Shown here piece by piece: positions 6,638 to 15,948 of a stretch of DNA of 21,656 bases (within the stretch, counting starts at the first letter, position 1; each line of letters begins with the position of its first letter). The position numbers were made by a program, and so were the translations under genes. The stretch covers positions 1 to 21,656 of the forward strand of contig JBBQAM010000063.1 of NCBI GenBank assembly GCA_038316335.1, given 5' to 3'. The notes under the pieces are model-generated. The model saw nothing but the letters and a program-made list of their open reading frames with translations, did not search any database and was not told where the DNA came from. This stretch comes from JALHST01 sp038316335. Lineage in GTDB: Bacteria; Bacteroidota; Bacteroidia; Flavobacteriales; Flavobacteriaceae.

Positions 6638-6886
6638 CTATTTAATTGAATTTTAGTACGTCGTCCCTAGTAATAATTCAATCGGCGACTAGTGGAAATG
6701 GCTGGTATTTCACCAATGTAAACATTTTGTCTTTTTTGAATATTTGTAACTAATAATTCAGTAACCTTTTCATAATAATTTTAAACTTAAGATTGCGATA
6801 TCATAATATTAATAGCTTATTTCTTTAACCTTCGACCTAGATATTTGCGACTCATTTAATTAACCATAGTTTACAAATACGAAAAA
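6638..6886. other. Regulator-susC intergenic control region
   Basis: This AT-rich non-coding stretch lies between divergent genes and must hold the promoter of the six-gene SusCD operon. The 10-mer TAATAATTCA occurs twice, at 6671-6680 and 6751-6760, exactly 80 bp apart and in the same orientation, which could reflect two operator half-sites. Near-consensus -7 boxes (AATATTTG at 6739-6746 and GATATTTG at 6840-6847) each miss one base of TAnnTTTG. I see no riboswitch or small ORF. Confidence 0.35.
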
Positions 6887-9800
6887 ATGAAAAGAAAACT
6901 ACTTATTTTGGTAATCGCATTTTTTGCGGTTGCCTTTGGCCATTCCCAAACGCCTTTTAAGGGAAAGGTCCTAGATGAAAACAATGTACCCATGCCAGGG
7001 GCTTCGGTTGTTATAAAAGGAAGCATCAGTGGTGTGGCAACCGATTTTGATGGCAATTTCGAAATTGACCTGCCGAAAGGAAATGAAACCTTGGTGGTGT
7101 CCTATATCGGATATGTATCAACTGAGTATGACCCTTCAGGTCAATCTACTGGGACGATTACCCTGGAGCCCGATTCCCAGAAATTGGATGAAGTAGTGGT
7201 CACCGCCTTGGGGATAAAAAGAGAAAAGAAATCTTTAGGATATGCCTCTCAGGAATTGGGGACAGATGAGGTTACTTCGGCGCGTGAACCGAACCTTTTG
7301 AATGGTATTTCCGGGAAGGTAGCCGGCCTTCAAATTACGAATGGCTCCTCTGGCCTCGGTGGTTCGGCACGGGTCACGATTCGAGGTGATGCCTCTTTGA
7401 ACATCAATGGCAACTCACCTTTGTTCATTGTCGACGGTACACCCATAAGCAATGAAATCGTCGGCTCGTCGGGTTCTGGCACCCAAGATGTCGATTATGG
7501 CAATGGGGCAGCTGAAATAAACCCTCAGGACATTGAATCGATCAACGTTTTGAAAGGACCGGCAGCAGCCGCACTTTACGGTTCCCGTGCTGCGAATGGC
7601 GCGATAATCATCACGACCAAAAAAGGGAACAATAGAAAAGGTAGACTAGGAATTTCGATCAATTCGGGCGTTACCATGGAAAATGTATTGCTGCTTCCTG
7701 ATTGGCAGAATGTATATGGGCAAGGAAATAATAAACAATTTGAATTCGTTGATGGTGCCGGGAGTGGTATTGCAGATGGGGTAGATGAAAGCTGGGGCCC
7801 CCCTTTGGATACCGGTTTGTTGATACCGCAGTTTGATTCACCCAGGGCCGATGGCACGCGTGGTGGTGATATTTTAGTGAGTAATTCACCGATTACCGCT
7901 ACACCCTGGGTTTCACAGCCTAACAATACCAAGGATTTCTTTGATACGGGGTATACAAAAACCAACAGCATTTCCATTTCTAAATCAGGAGACCTCGGTA
8001 ATGTTCGTTTTTCATACCAAAACCTAGATCAAGAGGGGATAATTCCGAATACGGATCTAAAAAGAAATAGCTTCAATGTAAGTACTGGATTGAATTTAAC
8101 AGACAATCTGACCTTCAACGTGAATGTCAATTATATTAAGACCGATAGTGGCAACCGCCCATCCCTAAGCTATGGCACTGAAAGTGTCATGTATCTCTTT
8201 ATCTGGTATGGGAGACAACTCAATACGAACAATCTAAGGGATTATTGGATGCGGGGACTAGAAGGTAGACAGCAGTTTAATTACAATTACAACTACCATG
8301 ACAACCCCTTCTTCAATGTATACGAAAATACCAATTCACAAGATAAGGATCGGGTTTTTGGCAATGTGAGTATGAATTATAAATTTCACAAAAACTGGAA
8401 TCTCCTACTTAGGTCGGGTCGTGACTTTTACAACGAACTTAGGGCTAAGAAAAGGGCATTTAGCACGCAGCGTTTTCCGCTAGGGTACTATCGGGAAGAC
8501 AATGTCTTCTTTGAAGAAGCGAATACCGATTTCCTGTTATCGTATGATAAGACCTTCAAGGATAAATTCAACATTAATTTTTCAGTGGGTGGTAACCATT
8601 TGAGTCAGACTCAGGATTATAATCAAACGGTGGCCCCACAATTAATAAATCCGGGTATTTATTCTTTTAACAATACCCGTAGGCCTTTGGAGGTTTCTGT
8701 AAACAATAGCGAGAAAAGAATAAATAGTGTGTACGGTTTTGCACGTTTTGCGTATGATGAGTCGATTTATTTGGATGTTACGGGGCGAAACGACTGGTCA
8801 AGTACCTTGCCAACCGATAATAACTCCTATTTCTATCCGTCGGCAACCTTAAGTGTTATTGCAAGTCAAATTTTCAACATGCCAGAATGGGTATCCTTTG
8901 CAAAACTACGGGCTGCCTATGCCGAGGTTGGGAATGATACAGATCCTTATCGGCTGTCCAGTTTTTTTGTCAATGAAACGCCCTTTGGTGACAACCCTGT
9001 GTTGACCGAATCGCAATTGATTCCCAATGCGGAGCTGAAACCTGAAATCACTTCATCCTATGAATTTGGATTGGATCTGCGCCTTTTTCAAAGTCGTCTG
9101 AATCTCGATGCCACCTATTATGATGGAAGGACAAAAAACCAAATTATCCCTATCAGTACCGATATTGCCAGCGGATATACCAGCAAATTAATAAATGCCG
9201 GGGAAGTTCGAAACCATGGTATAGAAGCTATCTTAAATGTGATTCCGGTGCGGACCAATAATTTTACCTGGAATACTACTTTTAATTTTTCAAGAAACCG
9301 GAGTGAGGTTACCGACCTTGGCGGCGTTGATTATACCTTGACCGAACGTAACGGGGCTTTCATCCAGGCAAGGGAGGGGGGCTCTATAAGCGCTATTTAT
9401 GGTCGCGGCTTCCAAAGGGTCGATGATCCTAATAGCGAGTTCTTTGGTCAGTTGATTATAGACTCCAATGGCATTCCGTTACGAACCGATGATTTGGTCT
9501 ATCAAGGGGATTATGCACCTGATTTCACATTGGGAATTTTGAATAGCTTCAAGTACAAAGCCTTCGATTTTGGCTTTCTATTCGATACCCGACAAGGAGG
9601 AATCGTAGTTTCACGAACCAAAACGATCGGTTCGACCTCAGGTCAACTAGTGGAGACTTTGGTAGGCCGGGAAACAGGTATTGTAGCAGCCGGTGTTCAA
9701 CAAACAGCACCGGGTGTATTTGCACCCAATACGGTCAACGTAGATGCACGAACCTACAACAACCGATATTACGAGCGGGATAACGTAGAGGCGGCAAAAT

Positions 9801-10051
9801 ATGATGCCTCCTATACCAAATTACGGGAAGTTACCTTGGGATACTCAATGCCTAAAAAATTCGTGGACAAATTACCGATTTCAGGTGCTAGATTGTCCTT
9901 GACAGGAAGAAATCTGGTCTTATGGACTGACAACCCTCACTTTGACCCTGAAACAATCTCTGTTTCCGGAGGTACTTTACAACCCGGTATCGAAAACATG
10001 TCCTATCCCAGCACAAAATCATATACACTTAATTTACAAATCGATTTTTAA
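6887..10051 (+). CDS. SusC/RagA-family TonB-linked outer-membrane receptor
   Basis: This 1054-residue TonB-dependent transporter is of the SusC class. A signal peptide (residues 1-21, ending AFGHSQ) is followed by a carboxypeptidase-D-like regulatory domain (about 23-95, with PGASVVIKGSISGVATDFDG). The TonB box follows (LDEVVVTALG, about 100-109), then a plug domain (about 135-245, with RVTIRGDASLNINGNSPLFIVDG and LKGPAAAALYGSRAANGAI). A C-terminal beta barrel ends in an aromatic-terminated strand (LQIDF). Length is typical. It imports a ligand too large or scarce for porins, together with the SusD protein encoded 10 nt downstream. The four enzymes encoded after SusD suggest a phosphonate- or phosphate-bearing lipid, glycan or oligomer rather than a plain polysaccharide: no glycoside hydrolase, ECF sigma or hybrid two-component regulator is present. 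Confidence 0.95.
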   Translation: MKRKLLILVIAFFAVAFGHSQTPFKGKVLDENNVPMPGASVVIKGSISGVATDFDGNFEIDLPKGNETLVVSYIGYVSTEYDPSGQSTGTITLEPDSQKLDEVVVTALGIKREKKSLGYASQELGTDEVTSAREPNLLNGISGKVAGLQITNGSSGLGGSARVTIRGDASLNINGNSPLFIVDGTPISNEIVGSSGSGTQDVDYGNGAAEINPQDIESINVLKGPAAAALYGSRAANGAIIITTKKGNNRKGRLGISINSGVTMENVLLLPDWQNVYGQGNNKQFEFVDGAGSGIADGVDESWGPPLDTGLLIPQFDSPRADGTRGGDILVSNSPITATPWVSQPNNTKDFFDTGYTKTNSISISKSGDLGNVRFSYQNLDQEGIIPNTDLKRNSFNVSTGLNLTDNLTFNVNVNYIKTDSGNRPSLSYGTESVMYLFIWYGRQLNTNNLRDYWMRGLEGRQQFNYNYNYHDNPFFNVYENTNSQDKDRVFGNVSMNYKFHKNWNLLLRSGRDFYNELRAKKRAFSTQRFPLGYYREDNVFFEEANTDFLLSYDKTFKDKFNINFSVGGNHLSQTQDYNQTVAPQLINPGIYSFNNTRRPLEVSVNNSEKRINSVYGFARFAYDESIYLDVTGRNDWSSTLPTDNNSYFYPSATLSVIASQIFNMPEWVSFAKLRAAYAEVGNDTDPYRLSSFFVNETPFGDNPVLTESQLIPNAELKPEITSSYEFGLDLRLFQSRLNLDATYYDGRTKNQIIPISTDIASGYTSKLINAGEVRNHGIEAILNVIPVRTNNFTWNTTFNFSRNRSEVTDLGGVDYTLTERNGAFIQAREGGSISAIYGRGFQRVDDPNSEFFGQLIIDSNGIPLRTDDLVYQGDYAPDFTLGILNSFKYKAFDFGFLFDTRQGGIVVSRTKTIGSTSGQLVETLVGRETGIVAAGVQQTAPGVFAPNTVNVDARTYNNRYYERDNVEAAKYDASYTKLREVTLGYSMPKKFVDKLPISGARLSLTGRNLVLWTDNPHFDPETISVSGGTLQPGIENMSYPSTKSYTLNLQIDF

Positions 10052-10061
10052 TACTAGAACG

Positions 10062-11627
10062 ATGAAAAATTTAAAGGCAAGAGTATCAGTAATTTTTAGT
10101 GTCTGTCTTTTGGCATCCACCATTTTAGGGTGTACCAAAGACTTTGAGGAGATCAATAAAAACCCGAACTATCCCGAGCAGGCCGCTTCAGAGCTTTTAT
10201 TGCCCGGCGTGATGCGTCAGATGGCCTATAATTGGGGCAATCAAGGCTGGGAAGAAGGTTTTACGGTAACCCAATACGGGGCGCGACTACAGTTTACATC
10301 GGGCGACCGCTATAATTGGGATCCCACCAACAATCCTTATTTCGATGCATATGATAGCATGCGGGATATTGAGAACGTTATCCGCGATAATAGGGATAAT
10401 CCAGATGGCCAGAACTATTACGGTGTTGCGCTAATCATTAAATCCTGGATCTACTCCTACCTTACCGATGCATATGGAGACGTGCCCTATACTGATTCGG
10501 TAAAGGGGATAAGCGATGGTAATATCACCCCTGATTTTACACCTCAGCAACAAATCTATGATGGGTTGTTGGCCGATTTAAAAACGGCGAATGCAGTTTT
10601 GACTGGGGTTAACAATATCTCAGGGGATATTCTCTATGGAGGGGATGTGTTGAAATGGCGTAAATTTGCGAATTCCCTTAGAATGCGCTTGTTGATGCGG
10701 ATCAGCAATGTAGATCAAGCCAAAGCAGTTGCAGGAATGAATGAAATTGTAAGCGATTTAGGTACGTATCCAATTTTTGAGGGGAACGCCGACAATGCCG
10801 CTTTGCAATGGAATTCAGACAATCCGCAACCGAAATACAATACCCGTTCCGGTAGTTTTGATGAGGTTCGTTTGAGTCTCACATTAGAGACACGTTTAAA
10901 GGCGCTAAACGATAGGAGGTTGATTGTTTATGCCCAACCCACTTCCAATTCAGGCAAGGGAATCTATTCTGACAATCTAGACGACTATGTCGGCATGCCA
11001 AATGGTCTTGATGATGCAAAAGCATTAAGCTACAGCCCCACTGGCAACCCGGATGAATCAGGATCTAATTTCATATCCCGTCTAGGCGTTTTATTGACGT
11101 GTCGTGCATGTGATGTGGAAAATGCTTCTCCCACCGCTTCCCAAACGATTATTTTGGATTATGCGGAATTACAATTTATTTTAGCGGAAGCGCGTGAACG
11201 TAATTTTATCGCTGTTGGTGATGCGGCACAGTATTATGAAAATGGCATACGGGCGTCTTTTGGATATTATTTAGATCGTATAAATGCAGGAGGATGGAAC
11301 GAAATTGCGGCCGATCTCTCAGCTTTTGATTTGGACGGATATATTGCTCAGACAGACGTTGCCTACGGTAGTCAAAACCTTGAAAAAATAGCATTGCAGA
11401 AGTGGATCGCATTGTTCTATACCGGTTTTGAAGCTTGGTCAGATTGGCGAAGAACTGGCATGCCAGAAGTAATTCCGGGTCCTGATGCAGCAAACGACAA
11501 AAATGTCCCGGTTCGGTTTCTATACCCCAATGAGGTAAAATCAACCAATAATGCCAATTATCAAGCGGCGGTCGCTAGGCAAGGTGCCGATAATTTGAAT
11601 ACCAAACTATGGTGGGATGTTAACTGA
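10062..11627 (+). CDS. SusD/RagB-family nutrient-binding outer-membrane lipoprotein (SusD-like 2)
   Basis: This 521-residue lipoprotein has a signal peptide ending in a lipobox (TILGC, Cys24), so it should be anchored at the outer membrane and form the lid over the SusC barrel. The N-terminal FEEINKNPNYPEQA and GVMRQMAYNWGNQGWE segments and the TPR-like helices (TDAYGDVPYTDSVKG around residue 140) identify the SusD-like 2 group. In my experience this group is often linked to non-carbohydrate or peptide substrates as well as glycans. The ATG at 10062 is chosen over an in-frame ATG at 9942 because it follows the susC stop by 10 nt and begins the signal peptide. Its stop codon overlaps the start of the phosphodiesterase gene (ATG at 11617), consistent with translational coupling. 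Confidence 0.93.
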   Translation: MKNLKARVSVIFSVCLLASTILGCTKDFEEINKNPNYPEQAASELLLPGVMRQMAYNWGNQGWEEGFTVTQYGARLQFTSGDRYNWDPTNNPYFDAYDSMRDIENVIRDNRDNPDGQNYYGVALIIKSWIYSYLTDAYGDVPYTDSVKGISDGNITPDFTPQQQIYDGLLADLKTANAVLTGVNNISGDILYGGDVLKWRKFANSLRMRLLMRISNVDQAKAVAGMNEIVSDLGTYPIFEGNADNAALQWNSDNPQPKYNTRSGSFDEVRLSLTLETRLKALNDRRLIVYAQPTSNSGKGIYSDNLDDYVGMPNGLDDAKALSYSPTGNPDESGSNFISRLGVLLTCRACDVENASPTASQTIILDYAELQFILAEARERNFIAVGDAAQYYENGIRASFGYYLDRINAGGWNEIAADLSAFDLDGYIAQTDVAYGSQNLEKIALQKWIALFYTGFEAWSDWRRTGMPEVIPGPDAANDKNVPVRFLYPNEVKSTNNANYQAAVARQGADNLNTKLWWDVN

Positions 11628-13281
11628 GGTTCCTTTGATTAAAAATTCAGTAAGAACAATAACTTTGATCATGGCCATAGGGATTTGCTCCCTATGGTCT
11701 TGTGTTTCTGAAAAACGGCAAGTAGTGCCCTTGGCAAAACACGTAGTGGTTATTGGGTTTGACGGCTTGAGCCCAAACGGTCTGGCAAACGCCAAGACCC
11801 CTAATTTTGATAAATTAATACGAGAAGGTGCGTCGACCCTGCATGCAAGATCTGTTTTACCTTCAAGCTCCAGTCCCAATTGGGCTTCCATGATAATGGG
11901 TGCGGGTCCCGAGCAGCACGGCATAACTTCCAACAGTTGGGAACGAAATGCTATTGAATTGCCCACCGTCGTTCAAAAAGAGGATTTTCTTTTTCCAACG
12001 ATTTTCAAAACAATCGATACACAAATTCAAAATGCTGAAATTGGTGCCATCTATCAATGGGGAGGCTTTGGCAGGCTTTTTGAAAAAAGTGCGGTCGATT
12101 TTGATAGCAACCCGAAATCAGAGGACGAAACGGCCGCCGTGGCCAGTTCCTACCTGAAATCAAAACAACCGACATTTACGTTTGTTCATTTTGACCATGT
12201 AGATCATGCCGGCCATGAATTTGGGCATGGCACTCCTGAATATTATAAATCGGTAGAAAAGGCAGATGCTTTGTTGGGCCAGATACTTGAAGCAATCGCC
12301 GCTTCGACCATGGCGAAAGAAACAGTGGTGATCGTGAGTGCCGATCATGGCGGACTCGGCAAAGGTCATGGGGGAGCAACGCTGCAAGAAATGGAAATAC
12401 CCTTTATCGTCTGGGGAAAATCGGTCAAGAAAAACGTTATCCTTGAATTTCCGGTGTACCAATATGACAATGCAGCGACCGTCGCTTTTGCCTTGGGCGT
12501 AAAAATGCCAATGGCATGTATTGGCCGCCCCATAAAAAACGCGTTCGAAGGGTTTGATGAGGTTGATGCGTATCCCATAACTAAGCGCATGCAGGCCCCC
12601 GTTATTTTACCTGAAACAAATTCCTTTAAAAAAGCCGGTGGAATGTTTTTTGACGATGCCGACGTATGCATCCTTGGTGACGGAGCTATTCGATATACCC
12701 TTGATGGAACCCTGCCAACCGATGCTTCGAACAACTACACGACACCATTTAAAGTTTCAAAAAATACGGTCGTAAAAAGTGCGATCTTTAAAGAAGGAAG
12801 TATCGCTAGTGCCGTGAGTGAAGCTTATTTCAGGATCGTTCCGAAAAATGAAAAACCGCCGGTTTTATATGAAGTATTTTATCTTTCCAATTTAGCAAGC
12901 GTGCCTTTTTTAGAAAAAAAGACGTCTAATAAAAAAGGCTATTGTTATGAGATAACTTCAGACGAAATGAAAGAGGAAATAAAAGACAACACGGCAGTTC
13001 GTTTTACAACCAACATCACCATAGCAAATGAGGATCTATATACTTTCTTCACAAGATCTGACGATGGAAGTATTTTAAAGATCAATAATGAAGTTGTTGT
13101 AAATAATGATGGTGACCATGGGGTTAAGGAAGAATCAGGGAGAATAACTTTAAAACCAGGGGTATATTCGTTGGAAGTCTTATGGTTCAACGGTGGGGGC
13201 GACGGTTGGTTGGATGTATTTATGGAAGGGACCACGATGCCAAAGCAAATGCTGCCGACCACGTTTTTACAATCGAAATAA
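11617..13281 (+). CDS. Surface lipoprotein phosphodiesterase (NPP/alkaline phosphatase superfamily) with chitobiase-C-like and PA14-like domains
   Basis: This 554-residue protein of the type I phosphodiesterase/nucleotide pyrophosphatase family starts with a hydrophobic segment and a probable lipobox (LWSC, Cys29), so it is likely a membrane lipoprotein. The metal and catalytic set is complete: D49 in GFDG, a serine in the SSSSPNW nucleophile block (about 83-86, where NPPs have TFPNH), D196 and H200 in HVDHAGHEFG, D243/H244 in SADHGG, and H251 in GKGHGG. Two non-catalytic modules follow: a chitobiase-C/FN3-like domain (about 335-408, with RYTLDGTLPT) and a PA14-like domain (about 415-540, with FTRSDDGSILKINNEVV). 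PA14 modules often bind glycans. The protein probably cleaves a phospho- or phosphonodiester at the cell surface before SusCD uptake. Phosphonoacetate hydrolase (PhnA) is a relative and a possible alternative. The ATG overlaps the susD stop by 11 nt. Confidence 0.85.
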   Translation: MLTEVPLIKNSVRTITLIMAIGICSLWSCVSEKRQVVPLAKHVVVIGFDGLSPNGLANAKTPNFDKLIREGASTLHARSVLPSSSSPNWASMIMGAGPEQHGITSNSWERNAIELPTVVQKEDFLFPTIFKTIDTQIQNAEIGAIYQWGGFGRLFEKSAVDFDSNPKSEDETAAVASSYLKSKQPTFTFVHFDHVDHAGHEFGHGTPEYYKSVEKADALLGQILEAIAASTMAKETVVIVSADHGGLGKGHGGATLQEMEIPFIVWGKSVKKNVILEFPVYQYDNAATVAFALGVKMPMACIGRPIKNAFEGFDEVDAYPITKRMQAPVILPETNSFKKAGGMFFDDADVCILGDGAIRYTLDGTLPTDASNNYTTPFKVSKNTVVKSAIFKEGSIASAVSEAYFRIVPKNEKPPVLYEVFYLSNLASVPFLEKKTSNKKGYCYEITSDEMKEEIKDNTAVRFTTNITIANEDLYTFFTRSDDGSILKINNEVVVNNDGDHGVKEESGRITLKPGVYSLEVLWFNGGGDGWLDVFMEGTTMPKQMLPTTFLQSK

Positions 13282-13282
13282 A

Positions 13283-14560
13283 ATGGGGATGCATTTTTGT
13301 AAACTGCTAGTGGTCTTACCTTTTTTTATGATGGAAGTTGTTTTCTGTCAGGAAATAGGCGCACAACTTTCGCCTTGGGAGAAAGGGATGATTGACATCC
13401 ACCATATCAATACCGGTCGTGGGGATGCAACATTTTTTATTTTACCGGATGGTACGACGCTGTTGATCGATGCGGGCGACATGTCTGAGACCCATACACG
13501 AACCCTTTCGGCTCGAAACGCAAAATTGGTGCCCTACCATTCGAAATCGGCCCCTGAATGGATCGTTGAATACATCCGTCAATTTCTTCCCAAAAATGCA
13601 CCTTTACAATTAGATTATGCGTTGATCACCCATTACCACGATGATCATTTTGGCGAGATGGATGCGAATCGGAAATTGCAGGAAAAAGGTGATTATTTCC
13701 TGACCGGAATTACCGAGGTAGGTACGCTTTTACCCATAAAAAAGTTGATCGATCGCGGTAGTGAGTACCCCCTAGACTTAAAGAATGAAACGGTACAACA
13801 TGAATTTGACCAAAACGATGCCTACGGAATGATCGCCACGTTAAGGAATTATTGGAAATTTATCGACTTTCAAAGTAAGACTGCGGGTCTTGTCCATGAA
13901 ACCATGCTGCCCGGGTCGGCGGCGCAAATTGTTCTAAAAAAGAAAGCCGGTGACTACCCTGGCTTTGTGGTCAGGAACATTGCGGTCAACGGTAAAATAT
14001 GGACGGGTCGAAACGATGATTACTTTTCGCTTTTCAAGATGGGGGAGTACCCAGGCGAAAATCCATTAAGTACCTGTATTAGGATCTCATATGGCAATTT
14101 TGATTATTTTACGGGTGGGGACATCAGTGGTATCGACGGTTTCGGTGCTACCGATATACATTCGGTAGAATCGAATATTGCCCCGATAGTCGGACCAGTG
14201 GATGTGGCTACCCTCAACCATCATGGAAACCGGGATTCACAAAATACGTTTTATGTGCGAACCATAAGACCACGGGTTTGGGTACAGCAAAACTGGTCGT
14301 CTGATCATCCCGGGGAAGAGGTTTTGCGGCGTATTACCTCAGAAGAACTTTATCCGGGTGCACGCGATATTTTTTCGACGGTGATGTTGCAGGCCAATAA
14401 AGAGGTTATCGGCGGCCGCTTGGATGCATACAAAAGCCAAAATGGACATATTGTGATTCGCGTCGAAAAAGGGGGAAATTCGTACGAGGTCTTCATCTTG
14501 AACGATGCTTCCGGGAAACGGGAGATACTATCAAAACATGGGCCCTATGAAGCCAAATAA
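13283..14560 (+). CDS. Secreted metallo-beta-lactamase-fold hydrolase (ComEC-like MBL domain)
   Basis: From the ATG at 13283, 1 nt after the previous stop, the protein is 425 residues with a signal peptide ending near VFCQ (about residue 23). The fold is a metallo-beta-lactamase domain of the stand-alone ComEC/Rec2 type: DIHHINTGRGDATFFILPDG, LLIDAGD, the metal motif HYHDDH (H117, H119, D121, H122), FTGGD (about 280) and LNHHGN (about 315). The motifs are intact, so it should be a two-metal hydrolase in the periplasm. Known activities in this fold include phosphodiesterases (PhnP, for cyclic ribose phosphates, is one example), nucleases and lactonases. Given neighbours on both sides acting on phosphate or phosphonate esters, a second phosphodiesterase is the best guess. 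An upstream ATG at 13193 lies inside the preceding gene and lacks the signal peptide at its start. Confidence 0.8.
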   Translation: MGMHFCKLLVVLPFFMMEVVFCQEIGAQLSPWEKGMIDIHHINTGRGDATFFILPDGTTLLIDAGDMSETHTRTLSARNAKLVPYHSKSAPEWIVEYIRQFLPKNAPLQLDYALITHYHDDHFGEMDANRKLQEKGDYFLTGITEVGTLLPIKKLIDRGSEYPLDLKNETVQHEFDQNDAYGMIATLRNYWKFIDFQSKTAGLVHETMLPGSAAQIVLKKKAGDYPGFVVRNIAVNGKIWTGRNDDYFSLFKMGEYPGENPLSTCIRISYGNFDYFTGGDISGIDGFGATDIHSVESNIAPIVGPVDVATLNHHGNRDSQNTFYVRTIRPRVWVQQNWSSDHPGEEVLRRITSEELYPGARDIFSTVMLQANKEVIGGRLDAYKSQNGHIVIRVEKGGNSYEVFILNDASGKREILSKHGPYEAK

Positions 14561-15911
14561 TCGATTGGAAATAGATAACAACAAACGCACGGAAGGAGAT
14601 ATTAATAGTACGCCTGCACGGGATGAATGGTGGGCCAATGAAGTAGCTGCATCTACCAAAAAGCTGCTCGAAAAAGATGCGCGCTTCTTCTTGCACCAGG
14701 CACTTTCAACGCCCTGTTTGGATGTCTTGAAAAGCGGTCATGGTCCCTATTTTGAGAATTTGGAGGGAAAAAAATACCTTGATTTTCATGGGAACAATGT
14801 TCATCAGGTCGGCTATTCGCATCCTAAGTTGCTGCAGCGCGTGACAGATCAGATGCAATCGCTGTCTTTTTCCCCCAGACGTTTTACCAACGAGGTCGCC
14901 ATCGATTTTGCAGAAAAACTGGCTATTTTATTGCCTGGGGATCTAAACCGTACTTTATTGACCCCGAATGGGAGTTCATCTATCGGAATCGCCTTAAAAT
15001 TGGCACGGGCCATTACCGGTAAATTCAAGGTGGTTTCTTTTTGGGATTCATTCCACGGGGCCTCTTTAGATACCATCAGCGTAGGTGGCGAAGCCCTATT
15101 CCGAGAATATATGGGCCCCTTGATGCCTGGAGTGGAACGTATTCCGCCACCAGTTACCTATCGTGGGATTTTTGAGGACAATGAATCAAAATGCCTTGAA
15201 TATTTAGAATATGTCTTCACAAAAGAAGGCGACATCGGAGCGTTTGTGGCCGAGACCATTCGTAATACCGATGTGCAAGTACCCTCTAAAAGCTTTTGGA
15301 AGACGGCACGCGAACTTTGTGATAGGCATGGTGTAATCCTGATACTTGATGAGATACCCATCGCCCTTGGCAGAACCGGGTATATGTTCGCTTTTGAGCA
15401 TTATGGCATAGAACCCGATATTCTTTGCTTGGGCAAAGGGCTGGGCGGCGGCATCATGCCACAGGCCGCAATCGTTACACGGGATCAATACAATCAATTT
15501 GGGGACATTTCCTTGGGGCATTATACGCACGAAAAAAGTCCGTTAGGCGCTGCTGCCGCTCTCGCAGTCCTAGAAATTATCGAGGAGGAAAAATTATTGG
15601 AAAAAGTGCGGTTTGACGGGAAATATATGCGCGATGCACTGGCCAATTTATATAATAAACATCGAATCATTGGCGATGTGAGAGGAATGGGACTCCTTTG
15701 GGGCGTTGAATTGGTAAAGGATAGGGCGACCAAGGAAAAGGCGGTACACGAAGCTGAAAAAATCATGTATGAATGTTTGAAAAACGGACTCAGTTTTAAA
15801 GTCTCGGCCGGAAATGTATTACAGCTCTCCCCGGCATTGGCCATATCGCGTCAAGATTTACAGAAAGCCCTTGCAATTATAGATGAGGCCATAACCCATG
15901 TAATTTCATAA
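14538..15911 (+). CDS. pbfA: Class III PLP enzyme, (R)-1-hydroxy-2-aminoethylphosphonate ammonia-lyase (PbfA-type)
   Basis: This roughly 457-residue cytoplasmic protein has the fold-type I class III aminotransferase layout: GPYFENLEGKKYLDFHGNN at the N-terminus, TPNGSSSIGIALKLAR (PLP phosphate region), FWDSFHGASLDT, the aspartate that contacts the PLP pyridine nitrogen in LDEIPIALGRTG (D271), and the Schiff-base lysine in LGKGLGGG (K300). The FHGNNVHQVGYSHPKLL segment and the LDEIP-IALGRTG form resemble PbfA, which was shown to eliminate ammonia from (R)-1-hydroxy-2-aminoethylphosphonate to give phosphonoacetaldehyde. That product is the substrate of the HAD hydrolase encoded upstream, so the function fits the locus. 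A true omega-transaminase is the alternative. The start overlaps the MBL gene by 23 nt; a second ATG at 14547 is equally possible. Confidence 0.8.
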   Translation: MGPMKPNNRLEIDNNKRTEGDINSTPARDEWWANEVAASTKKLLEKDARFFLHQALSTPCLDVLKSGHGPYFENLEGKKYLDFHGNNVHQVGYSHPKLLQRVTDQMQSLSFSPRRFTNEVAIDFAEKLAILLPGDLNRTLLTPNGSSSIGIALKLARAITGKFKVVSFWDSFHGASLDTISVGGEALFREYMGPLMPGVERIPPPVTYRGIFEDNESKCLEYLEYVFTKEGDIGAFVAETIRNTDVQVPSKSFWKTARELCDRHGVILILDEIPIALGRTGYMFAFEHYGIEPDILCLGKGLGGGIMPQAAIVTRDQYNQFGDISLGHYTHEKSPLGAAAALAVLEIIEEEKLLEKVRFDGKYMRDALANLYNKHRIIGDVRGMGLLWGVELVKDRATKEKAVHEAEKIMYECLKNGLSFKVSAGNVLQLSPALAISRQDLQKALAIIDEAITHVIS

Positions 15912-15948
15912 ATTATTAGTATTCAAACGAACGAAAAATAGAATTATC

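Noticed and set aside
9942..10061. Upstream in-frame start that would extend the SusD protein by 40 residues
   Set aside because: It lies within the susC coding region and would bury the lipoprotein signal peptide that begins at 10062.
13193..13282. Upstream in-frame start for the MBL gene
   Set aside because: It lies within the phosphodiesterase gene and precedes the signal peptide; the ATG at 13283 fits both spacing and export.
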